The notes under the pieces are model-generated. The model was not told where the DNA came from, did not search any database, and saw only the letters and a list, made by a program, of their open reading frames with translations. From Clostridia bacterium (GTDB lineage Bacteria; Bacillota_E; RBS10-35; JAJYVN01): a DNA stretch of 10,741 bases. The position numbers and the translations under genes were made by a program. Shown piece by piece: positions 1 through 5,526 of the stretch; positions within the stretch are counted from its first letter, which is position 1, and each line of letters starts with the position of its first letter. The stretch lies in NCBI GenBank assembly GCA_027335515.1, contig DAHWHT010000261.1, positions 1-10,741 of the forward strand, read 5' to 3'.

Positions 1-983
1 ACCGCCAGGGCGCTGCGCACGCTTGCCGTGATCACAGAGACCTGGACCGAGGCGTTGTTCAGCCCGACCAGGCTCGCCGGTTTGGTCGGCGCGATGTCCA
101 CCTCGACCGTGGGCGCACTCGTGGCGCTGGCCGAGGTCGCGACATCGGCGATGCGGCTGATCCTGCCGTCGACCGTCGATCCGTCGGCAAAGGTGATCCT
201 TGCCGGGTCCCCGACCTTCAACTCCGGCGCGATGGATGGATCGACCCCCGCCACCACCTGCTGGGTGCTGGAGGTCGTCTGCATGACCGTCTGGCCGGCG
301 GCCACCGCAGAGCCCAGCGTCGGGACGATCGAAGCCACACGCACCGCCGCTGGCATGAACAGCGCATCCCCGAGCATCAGCTGCCCGGTCACCGGCAGCC
401 CCACGCGGGCCTGAAACCTCTGCAGGGCGGCGGCGGTGGCGGCGCTGAAGGCAGCGGAGTTCGCCGGGAGTTCCGCAGCCGTGGCATAGCCCAACGCCAC
501 CAGGGCGGCGTTGAGTTCCTGCACGTCCTGACCGCGCAGGCCGATGCTCAGCGTGCGGTAGGCGGGGACCGTCCCGTACAGCAGGATCACCGGCCGGCCA
601 CCGACGCTGTATAGGGGCTGGCCCTGGGAGACGATGCGGCCCAGTTCCGGCAGGGCGGTGACCACGCCATCGGCCTGGTTCACCACTGGGGCGGTGGCCG
701 ACGCCGACGCGTACGGGTTGTCGGCGATGAACTGCACCGTACCACTGACCGTTTGCTGCGACGTCAGCGGGCCCTGCGCGATCCGCTGCAGGGAGGTGGC
801 GGCCGCGGCCGTGGCGGCGGATGCCGCCGGGGCATGCGCCCACGGGAGCGGCAGGAGCGCATGGTAGCGTACCGCCGCACCGGCGCCCCCCAAAACCAGG
901 AGCATCGCCGCGCCGGCGACCACGGCGCGACGGCGGCGGCCAGCGCGCGGCGGAGCCGTTCGGAGTCGCTCAAGGGAAGCCAA
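1..983 (-). CDS. HlyD/MacA-like efflux periplasmic adaptor with a peptidoglycan-binding domain, 3'-truncated by window edge
   Basis: This is a membrane-fusion-type adaptor, the part that links an inner-membrane exporter (usually a MacB-like ABC transporter) to the cell envelope. 327 codons are visible and the C-terminus lies beyond the left edge. The start is TTG at 983, preceded by GGAGGT at 995-990 with a 6-base gap. No better start exists in this frame, and the resulting N-terminus fits an anchor: Arg-rich residues 5-19, then a hydrophobic helix at about 20-38. Residues 64-130 look like a barrel-sandwich lipoyl half (V-S-G-T-V, then G-x-I-V-S-x-G-Q-P-L-Y). Residues 145-205 form a PG_binding_1 repeat (L-R-G-x-D-V-x-E-L-N, later Q-R-F-Q-x-x-x-G-L-P-V-T-G). 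The second half (about 215-327) has the adaptor beta-barrel pattern (G-D-P-A-R-I-T-F, then R-I-S-R-I-A). The family call is strong. The exporter partner and the cargo are not visible. Confidence 0.82.
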   Translation of the reverse strand, partial: MASLERLRTAPPRAGRRRRAVVAGAAMLLVLGGAGAAVRYHALLPLPWAHAPAASAATAAAATSLQRIAQGPLTSQQTVSGTVQFIADNPYASASATAPVVNQADGVVTALPELGRIVSQGQPLYSVGGRPVILLYGTVPAYRTLSIGLRGQDVQELNAALVALGYATAAELPANSAAFSAATAAALQRFQARVGLPVTGQLMLGDALFMPAAVRVASIVPTLGSAVAAGQTVMQTTSSTQQVVAGVDPSIAPELKVGDPARITFADGSTVDGRISRIADVATSASATSAPTVEVDIAPTKPASLVGLNNASVQVSVITASVRSALA

Positions 984-1025
984 AATGGCACCTCCGCAAC
1001 GGGAGTATCGCAGCCCTTCGTTCCC

Positions 1026-1065
1026 CCCGCGGGCGCGCCGGCCCATGCGACCGCGCGCCCGCGGG
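1026..1065. repeat. Perfect 13-bp inverted repeat, GC-only stem-loop between stalk-protein and adaptor genes
   Basis: Arms at 1026-1038 and 1053-1065 are exact reverse complements (CCCGCGGGCGCGC and its partner), separated by 14 bases. The stem lies in the gap between the stalk-domain gene and the adaptor gene, about 43 bases upstream of the adaptor TTG. There is no T-run on the minus-strand 3' side, so it is not a classical intrinsic terminator. It could be a GC-type terminator, an mRNA-processing or stability element, or a protein-binding site. Confidence 0.55.
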
Positions 1066-1085
1066 AAAGGATCAGAAATCCGGGT

Positions 1086-1111
1086 GCCGCGGATCCGGAC
1101 ACAGCCGCGGC
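1086..1111 (-). terminator. Candidate hairpin just after the stalk-protein stop codon
   Basis: Arms GCCGCGG (1086-1092) and CCGCGGC (1105-1111) pair over 7 bases around a 12-base loop. The hairpin begins one base after the TAG at 1115-1113. On the minus strand the following sequence contains a short ATTTCT stretch and no clean T-run. With the stronger stem at 1026-1065 it may reduce readthrough from the lipoprotein genes into the adaptor gene. Confidence 0.35.
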
Positions 1112-1112
1112 C

Positions 1113-2354
1113 CTACCCCAGCACCGGCGGGCAGGCGCCGCTGCGACAGGGCGACAGGCTGACCACCCGCGTCTGGTTGTTCGCGCTGAACTGCAACTGT
1201 GGATTCGTCGTAGGCGTACCCGGCGGGATCTCAAACAGCAGGCTGCCGGTGAAGGTCTGCCCCGTGAGCACCGTCACCCCGCGCTGCGCCTGCAGCCCCG
1301 TCGCCTGGACGTAGCCGGGCAGGTAGCGGATGGGGTATGGCGCGATCGACACCTCGCCGTTGTAGTTCAGCGTGAAGTCACCAGATGCGACATTGATGTC
1401 TCCTGATGTGGTATTCTTTAGAGTGAAGTCCACAATCAAGAACGATGCATCCGGTGCAAAGCTAGGATGCGTCAGATCTGGCGCGATCGCGGTGGTCTGC
1501 ACCGTATCCGTGATCGTCAGCACCTGTTCCGAAGTCAGGTTGTGTATGCTCGGATTGGAGAACACATTCTCGAGGTCATACGTCGCGTTCACCGGAGTCC
1601 TATCGGTCGCGGCGGCGTTCGGCGGCAGCGCCGTCTTCAGCGGCATGCCGAAATAGGACTGGCCGCCGACCGTGTGCGTCGGTGCGAAGCCCAGCGCATA
1701 GCCCGACGGCAGCGCCGCGGTGGGGACATTGAAGACCCGGTACCCGGAGTACGTGATGCCTGGGTTCACGACCGAGGGCGCGATTCCGCTCAGCTTGGTG
1801 TCCGCGGCGATCTGAGAACCATTGGGGCCCAAGAGCACCGGCACCTCGCTCGCCGGAATCGAGACCGGCGTGGAGGAGGTGTTGGTGATCGAGTAGCTGA
1901 CGATCCAATACGTCCCCGAGCTGTTGTGGACACCGGGGTAGGAACGGGACTCCAGTCCCGTCGCTTCATACCTCAGGCCCCGGTAGGTGAACGACCTGGC
2001 CGCGGCGGTCGGCAGGACCGGACCGCTCGCGCCGGCGGCCAGGGGGACCATCGTGCCCCCGGTCGACGCGGGGGCGCCGCTGCCGAGGTAGAGCGTGTTC
2101 GTGGCCGGGTCCCAGTGCGCCGGCATGCCCAACGCCTGCGCCAGGTCGCGCGGGGGGAGGAAGACCTGGCCGCCCATCCATTGCGCCGGCGTGGGCAGGG
2201 TCAGCGTGCGGCCGTCCAGCACGACGTGGATCGCGGGCTTCCCGGATGCGCTGGCGGCGACCGGCAGCAGCAGCACCGCACCCGTCAGCGCCGCGCAGAC
2301 GCCGGCCGCGATGGGCACGCGGCGGCCGCGGAGCACCGTGCGCAGGTCGAACAT
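1113..2354 (-). CDS. Secreted copper-amine-oxidase-type stalk-domain protein with two Ig-like (DUF4352-like) domains
   Basis: A 413-residue predicted exported protein. Residues 1-37 form a signal peptide (R-G-R-R, a hydrophobic core, then A-S-A-S-G). Residues 42-91 match the copper-amine-oxidase N-terminal 'stalk' fold: L-D-G-R-x-L-x-L-P-T-P, V-F-L-P-P-R-D-L-A-Q-A-L-G and W-D-P-A-T-N-T-L-Y-L. No oxidase catalytic domain follows. Two beta-rich segments (about 122-245 and 275-400) carry Y-S-I-T-N-T-S and V-D-F-T-L-K-N-T-T signatures typical of DUF4352-like modules, and a C-x4-C pair lies near the C-terminus (403, 408). The ATG overlaps the TAA of the upstream lipoprotein gene by one base (TAATG), so translation is probably coupled. 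The reading frame stays open upstream to 2939, but that part is the lipoprotein gene read in another frame. The ligand is unknown; an envelope binding or scaffold role is inferred. The DNA at 1381-1560 is unusually AT-rich for the window. Confidence 0.75.
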   Translation of the reverse strand: MFDLRTVLRGRRVPIAAGVCAALTGAVLLLPVAASASGKPAIHVVLDGRTLTLPTPAQWMGGQVFLPPRDLAQALGMPAHWDPATNTLYLGSGAPASTGGTMVPLAAGASGPVLPTAAARSFTYRGLRYEATGLESRSYPGVHNSSGTYWIVSYSITNTSSTPVSIPASEVPVLLGPNGSQIAADTKLSGIAPSVVNPGITYSGYRVFNVPTAALPSGYALGFAPTHTVGGQSYFGMPLKTALPPNAAATDRTPVNATYDLENVFSNPSIHNLTSEQVLTITDTVQTTAIAPDLTHPSFAPDASFLIVDFTLKNTTSGDINVASGDFTLNYNGEVSIAPYPIRYLPGYVQATGLQAQRGVTVLTGQTFTGSLLFEIPPGTPTTNPQLQFSANNQTRVVSLSPCRSGACPPVLG

Positions 2355-2956
2355 TATCCGTTGCCCCCCTTGGCGGCCTGCCGCGCGGCAAGCATCGTCG
2401 ACCCGCACGCGGTCTGCGCCGCCTTGAACGTCGGAGAGTTGGGGTTGATGCCGGCACCCTTCTTGGTCGTGATCAGGACCGAGGTGCTGCCCACCTTGGG
2501 ATCCGGGAAGTTGGGGACGCCGTGCGCGCGCATACATTGCGCAAAGGCCAGGGCGGCCTGTTGCAGCTTGGCATTGGGCGGACCTCCGGCGTTTTGAGTG
2601 GAGGCACCGGCCACATTGCGGCAGGCCTTTTGCGCCGGTTGGAACTGCGCCTGGGTCTCCTTGAGCGTGACACCGTCGATCTGGACCCGGTTGCGGGTTA
2701 TCTGCATGGTCGAGTTCGAGCCGCCGCCCTTGGGATCGGGGAAGTCGGAGATCCCGTGCGCACGCATGCACGTCGCAAACGCCATCTGCCCCGAGGCGGC
2801 GGGCGCGCCGCCATGGCCAGAGCTCCCCGGTCCCGCGCCGGCCCCACAGGCCGTCGTGATCAGCGCCAGGGCGCACATGGCCGCGGTCGGTCGCAGGCCG
2901 CGCGCGAGACGGCGGCCATCCGTAAACCCCCACCCCCACTCCCTCACCCTCACCAT
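2354..2956 (-). CDS. Lipoprotein with tandem Cys/His 'CMRAHG-FPDP' domains
   Basis: A 200-residue predicted lipoprotein. A basic n-region and hydrophobic helix (about 22-36) end in L-I-T-T-A-C, giving lipidation at Cys37; Thr at -3 makes the lipobox weaker than usual. A Gly/Ser/Ala-rich linker is followed by two copies of one domain. Copy 1 has C63-M-R-A-H-G, F-P-D-P and C112. Copy 2 has C141-M-R-A-H-G, F-P-D-P and C184. Domains of this type recur in actinobacterial secreted proteins of unknown function. The paired Cys and the His could form a disulfide or a metal site (inference). The start is uncertain because GTG 2965, ATG 2962 and ATG 2956 are all in frame in a hexamer repeat. I chose 2956 because the AAGAGAGGG tract (2974-2966) then sits 9 bases away; the frame is open up to a GTG at 3049. 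It is the first gene of a minus-strand operon and diverges from the kinase gene. Confidence 0.7.
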   Translation of the reverse strand: MVRVREWGWGFTDGRRLARGLRPTAAMCALALITTACGAGAGPGSSGHGGAPAASGQMAFATCMRAHGISDFPDPKGGGSNSTMQITRNRVQIDGVTLKETQAQFQPAQKACRNVAGASTQNAGGPPNAKLQQAALAFAQCMRAHGVPNFPDPKVGSTSVLITTKKGAGINPNSPTFKAAQTACGSTMLAARQAAKGGNG

Positions 2957-2967
2957 CACCATCACCC
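2944..2967. repeat. Four tandem TCACC[C/A] hexamers over the lipoprotein start region
   Basis: The plus strand reads TCACCC TCACCA TCACCA TCACCC. On the minus strand this places alternating GTG and ATG codons, all in one frame, next to an AAGAGAGGG ribosome-binding tract. A change by one 6-base unit would keep the frame but alter the distance between ribosome-binding site and start. Confidence 0.6.
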
Positions 2968-3072
2968 TCTCTTCGACCGAAGGTCGCGTCCGAGCATCGC
3001 CATCGGCCAGACGCACCCTACCAACCACCGCGTCGCACGCCCGTAACACCGGACGCGGCGTCGGGTCCGCGC

Positions 3073-3092
3073 CGTTATGTCGGTGTTATGGG
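3073..3092 (+). promoter_or_regulatory. Putative response-regulator operator upstream of the kinase gene (11-bp-phased GTTATG direct repeat)
   Basis: CGTTATGTCGGTGTTATGGG contains GTTATG at 3074-3079 and again at 3085-3090, exactly one helical turn apart. This is the layout bound by OmpR/PhoB-class dimers. A near-identical copy (18/20) lies upstream of the response-regulator gene in the same orientation relative to transcription. It occupies the divergent region between the lipoprotein operon and the kinase gene, so it could control both. Confidence 0.6.
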
Positions 3093-3101
3093 CGTGGGCG
3101 G

Positions 3102-3107
3102 TACACT
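3102..3107 (+). promoter_or_regulatory. Candidate -10 element of the kinase promoter
   Basis: TACACT fits the T-A-n-A-n-T form of a -10 hexamer. It starts 11 bases after the proximal GTTATG half-site, as in activated promoters where the regulator site replaces the -35 element. Transcription would begin near 3113-3116. That lies downstream of the ATG at 3088 and supports the GTG at 3130 as the kinase start, with a very short leader. Confidence 0.4.
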
Positions 3108-3129
3108 GCCGTGGAGGAGGCCGCGGCTG

Positions 3130-4461
3130 GTGGGACGGCGGCGCTGGCCATGGAGGAGGATCACCCCGCTGCGGCCGCTGACGGTCCGCATGCGGTTGGC
3201 CCTGCTGACGGCGGCGACGGCCGTCGTCGCCGGCATGCTCGTGCTCGGCGGCACCTACGCCCTGCTCCTGCCGTCCAGAATCCAGGCCCCCGACCTAGCC
3301 GCCCGGGTGGTGCTGTCCGGCAGGGGCGCGGGGCGACTGCTCCCGGGCAAGCAGCTCGCCCCGGCACAGCCCAACGGCGCCTGCAGGGCCTTCGTCCAAC
3401 TCCTGTCCAGGACACGGAAATCGACGGTGCCGGTTCAGGGATTCGGCTCCCGCTCGCGCAATGCGCTGCGGCAGTGCCTGGCCTCGCTGCCGCCGAACTC
3501 CGGTGGCGGGGTGCTCATCGCGAGGGTGCAGCGCTTCCAGCGGGCAGAGGACCTCAGGCGATTCCTGACGCAGGGGGGCATTGCGCTTGCGCTGCTCGCG
3601 CTGCTGTCGCTCGCTGCGGGCTGGTGGGTGGCGGGCCGCGTGCTGGGCCCGCTGCAGGTGATGACTCGGAGGGTGCGGGATCTGTCGGCGCAGACGCCCC
3701 TGGGCCGCATAGGTCTGCAGGGCCCGCGCGACGAGCTGCAGGATCTGGCGGACACCTTCGACGGGCTGCTGGGCCGCCTGGATGGGGCGCTCGCCGCCGA
3801 CCGACGCTTCGTGGCCAACGCCTCCCATGAGCTGCGCACGCCGCTGGCCATCCAGGAGACCCTCCTGGATGTCGCGCTGGCCGACCCCAACGCGAACGAA
3901 GCGAGCCTGCGCGAAATGGCGGAGCGTTTGCGCCAAGTGAATGGCCGCAGCAAGCGCCTCATCGACGGCCTGCTGGCTCTGGCCCGCAGTCAGCAGGGCC
4001 TGGGCCGCTGGGAACGCGTGGACCTGGCGGCCGCGGTGGCCGACGCGCTGCAGATGAGCGTGCCGGAAGCGTGCGCGGTGGACATCCACGAGGACCTTCG
4101 ACCGGCGGTCGTGCGCGGCGACCCGGCGCTGCTGGAGCGCCTCGCGGGCAATCTGGTGGAAAACGCCATCCGCTACAACGTGCCGGGGGGCTGGGTGCGG
4201 GTGCGGACCGAGTCCGACGGCGGGCGGGTGTGGCTGCATGTGGCCAACAGCGGTCCAGTGATCGACCCGGTAGACGTCGCCGCGCTGTTCGAGCCGTTCC
4301 GACGGGGAAGGCGCGACCGCACCGAGTCCCGGCGCGGCACGGGCCTGGGACTCTCGATCGTACGGGCGATCGCCGGGGCCCACAACGGAACCGCGACGGC
4401 GAAGGCGCGGACGGACGGTGGGCTGGAGGTGTTGGTGGAACTGCCACTGGCAGAGGGCTAG
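3130..4461 (+). CDS. Membrane sensor histidine kinase (HAMP-HisKA-HATPase), CutS-like
   Basis: A 443-residue sensor kinase that would autophosphorylate and pass phosphate to the facing response regulator. The first membrane helix is about 21-47. An extracytoplasmic loop (48-148) holds just two cysteines, C85 and C116. The second membrane helix is about 150-168, followed by HAMP (169-222). The DHp helix has F-V-A-N-A-S-H-E-L-R-T-P-L with phosphoacceptor H233. The ATPase domain has an N-box (N-L-V-E-N-A-I-R-Y-N, 341-350), V-A-N-S-G-P (371-376) and a G-box R-G-T-G-L-G-L-S-I (402-410). All catalytic motifs are intact. GTG 3130 is preferred because GGAGGAGG lies at 3113-3120 with a 9-base gap. The upstream in-frame ATG at 3088 has no ribosome-binding site and overlaps the putative operator. 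The overall pattern resembles Streptomyces CutS. Unlike the cutRS operon, kinase and regulator are convergent here. The stimulus is unknown; the cysteine pair suggests envelope redox or folding status (inference). Confidence 0.9.
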   Translation: MGRRRWPWRRITPLRPLTVRMRLALLTAATAVVAGMLVLGGTYALLLPSRIQAPDLAARVVLSGRGAGRLLPGKQLAPAQPNGACRAFVQLLSRTRKSTVPVQGFGSRSRNALRQCLASLPPNSGGGVLIARVQRFQRAEDLRRFLTQGGIALALLALLSLAAGWWVAGRVLGPLQVMTRRVRDLSAQTPLGRIGLQGPRDELQDLADTFDGLLGRLDGALAADRRFVANASHELRTPLAIQETLLDVALADPNANEASLREMAERLRQVNGRSKRLIDGLLALARSQQGLGRWERVDLAAAVADALQMSVPEACAVDIHEDLRPAVVRGDPALLERLAGNLVENAIRYNVPGGWVRVRTESDGGRVWLHVANSGPVIDPVDVAALFEPFRRGRRDRTESRRGTGLGLSIVRAIAGAHNGTATAKARTDGGLEVLVELPLAEG

Positions 4462-4482
4462 GATTGGCCGGGGTCAGGCCCA

Positions 4483-4500
4483 GGCGCGAGGGCGCGCGCC
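4483..4500 (+). terminator. Candidate GC-rich hairpin after the kinase gene
   Basis: GGCGCG (4483-4488) pairs with CGCGCC (4495-4500) around a 6-base loop, about 20 bases after the kinase TAG. No T-run follows. Support is structural only. Confidence 0.3.
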
Positions 4501-4579
4501 CCCAAGCGTGTCCCAGGCCTCGCCTGCCGTGCCGCCGCGGCGTCAGGCCGGGCCACGAATCCCGCCCAGACGCGCGGCG

Positions 4580-4599
4580 CCCGCCGGACCGACGGCGGG
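4580..4599. terminator. Candidate bidirectional hairpin between the convergent kinase and regulator genes
   Basis: CCCGCCG (4580-4586) and CGGCGGG (4593-4599) form a perfect 7-bp stem with a 6-base loop. A second short stem, TCCCC/GGGGA, follows at 4603-4616. Both lie in the 179-base gap between two convergent genes, where terminators are expected. Neither has a T-run. The remainder of this gap shows no other signal. Confidence 0.35.
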
Positions 4600-4640
4600 T
4601 CCTCCCCCACGGGGGAACCGTGCGGCGGCCATGGCAGCCG

Positions 4641-5297
4641 CTACTCCAGGCGGTAGCCAACGCCGGGAACGGTCGCGATGGGCGAGGGCTCCCCCAGTTT
4701 GCGCCGCAGACGCATCACGGTCACGCGCACGGCGTTGGTGAAGGGGTCGACGCGATCGTCCCAGACGCGCTCCAACAGCTCCTCCGCGCTGACCACGCCG
4801 CCGTCGGCGCGCAGCAGCACCTCCAGCGTGTGGAACTCGGTGCGCGACAGGTCCAGCGGCTCGTTGGCCCGCCAGGCCCGGCGGCCGGCGGTGTCAAGCC
4901 GGATGTCGCCGCGCGCGAAAAGCACAGGGGTGCGTGTCGCGGTCCTCCGCCCCAAGGCCCGCACGCGCGCCACCAGTTCTCGAAAGGCAAAGGGCTTGCC
5001 CAGGTAGTCGTCGGCTCCCAGGGAGAGGCCGTCGACGCGCTCGTCGATTCCGCTGGCGGCGGTGAGCATCAGCACGCGGGCAAGGCTGGCATCCCGCGCC
5101 AGTTCGCGGCAGATCTCGTCGCCATGCCGACCGGGCAGGTCGCGATCCAGGACGACGACATCGTAGTCATGGGCGGCGAGTTGCGACGTGGCGGCGTCCC
5201 CGTCGAGCGCCACGTCGACGGCCATGCCCTCGCGGCGCAGACCGGTGGCGACGGCCTCGGCCATCAGTTCCTCATCCTCGACGACGAGCACGCGCAC
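4641..5297 (-). CDS. OmpR/PhoB-family response regulator, CutR-like
   Basis: A 218-residue two-domain regulator. The receiver domain (1-115) has the acidic pair E7-D8, phosphoacceptor D51 in V-V-L-D-R-D-L-P-G, T79 in M-L-T-A and K101 in K-P-F, so all switch residues are present. The winged-helix effector domain (about 125-218) has the recognition helix in N-A-V-R-V-T-V-M-R-L-R-R-K-L (188-201) and ends with V-P-G-V-G-Y-R-L-E. The start is GTG 5297, giving the canonical M-R-V-L-V-V-E-D-E. The only nearby ribosome-binding sequence is a weak AGGCG at 5311-5307; GGGAGG (5318-5313) is rather far at 15 bases. Overall sequence resembles Streptomyces CutR. It faces the kinase gene, has its own promoter, and carries the same putative operator as the kinase, suggesting positive or negative autoregulation of both halves. 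Confidence 0.92.
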   Translation of the reverse strand: MRVLVVEDEELMAEAVATGLRREGMAVDVALDGDAATSQLAAHDYDVVVLDRDLPGRHGDEICRELARDASLARVLMLTAASGIDERVDGLSLGADDYLGKPFAFRELVARVRALGRRTATRTPVLFARGDIRLDTAGRRAWRANEPLDLSRTEFHTLEVLLRADGGVVSAEELLERVWDDRVDPFTNAVRVTVMRLRRKLGEPSPIATVPGVGYRLE

Positions 5298-5356
5298 CGC
5301 GACGATCGCCTGCCTCCCGGCGGGGGTCGGGCCCGCCTGGCGGAACCCCCGGCGTC

Positions 5357-5362
5357 ACTCTA
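5357..5362 (-). promoter_or_regulatory. Candidate -10 element of the response-regulator promoter
   Basis: On the minus strand TGCTAGAGT contains TAGAGT (5362-5357), a T-A-n-A-n-T hexamer with an upstream TG-n extension. It begins 9 bases after the proximal GTTATG half-site. Transcription would start near 5350, giving a leader of about 50 bases to GTG 5297. Confidence 0.4.
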
Positions 5363-5369
5363 GCACCAT

Positions 5370-5389
5370 CCCATAACAGCGGCATAACG
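5370..5389 (-). promoter_or_regulatory. Putative operator upstream of the response-regulator gene (11-bp-phased GTTATG direct repeat)
   Basis: On the minus strand the element reads CGTTATGCCGCTGTTATGGG, with half-sites at 5388-5383 and 5377-5372, spaced by 11 bases. It differs from the kinase-side copy at only 2 of 20 positions, both in the spacer. A third isolated half-site (CATAAC on the plus strand) lies at 5422-5427, 39 bases further upstream and out of the 11-base phase. The rest of the 5298-5526 gap shows only the promoter and a weak hairpin. Confidence 0.6.
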
Positions 5390-5435
5390 GCGGGGTGCGG
5401 TAAGGTGGGCGGCGGCCCGCTCATAACGGGGGTTC

Positions 5436-5455
5436 AAAGCCGGCGCTGCCCCGGC
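5436..5455 (-). terminator. Candidate hairpin after the winged-helix regulator gene
   Basis: On the minus strand GCCGG (5455-5451) pairs with CCGGC (5443-5439) around a 7-base loop, followed by a three-base T-run (5438-5436). The hairpin lies about 70 bases after the regulator stop codon. The stem is short, so support is weak. Confidence 0.25.
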
Positions 5456-5526
5456 AGAACAACGCGCGGGGTTGCTCGGCCAGCCGGCCCGCAGGGGTGC
5501 CGTCACCATGGGAATGCTTGACCTTG

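Noticed and set aside
1467..2597. Plus-strand open frame of 376 codons opposite the stalk-protein gene
   Set aside because: Arg/Gly-rich composition with no recognisable domain, antisense to a gene with a signal peptide and clear domains.
2355..2939. N-terminal extension of the stalk-protein frame up to 2939
   Set aside because: It overlaps the lipoprotein gene in another frame, has no family features, and the signal peptide begins properly at ATG 2354.
2941..2972. CACCAT-rich stretch as a CRISPR or His-tag-like signal
   Set aside because: The units are 6 bases with no spacers, and the plus-strand His run is only a reading of the hexamer repeat.
4490..4501. 12-bp palindrome GGGCGCGCGCCC as an operator
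   Set aside because: It lies between convergent genes with no promoter nearby, and such palindromes are expected by chance at this GC content.
4071..5363. Plus-strand open frame of 430 codons running from the kinase across the response-regulator gene
   Set aside because: It is out of frame with the kinase and antisense to the regulator; both real genes have complete catalytic motifs.
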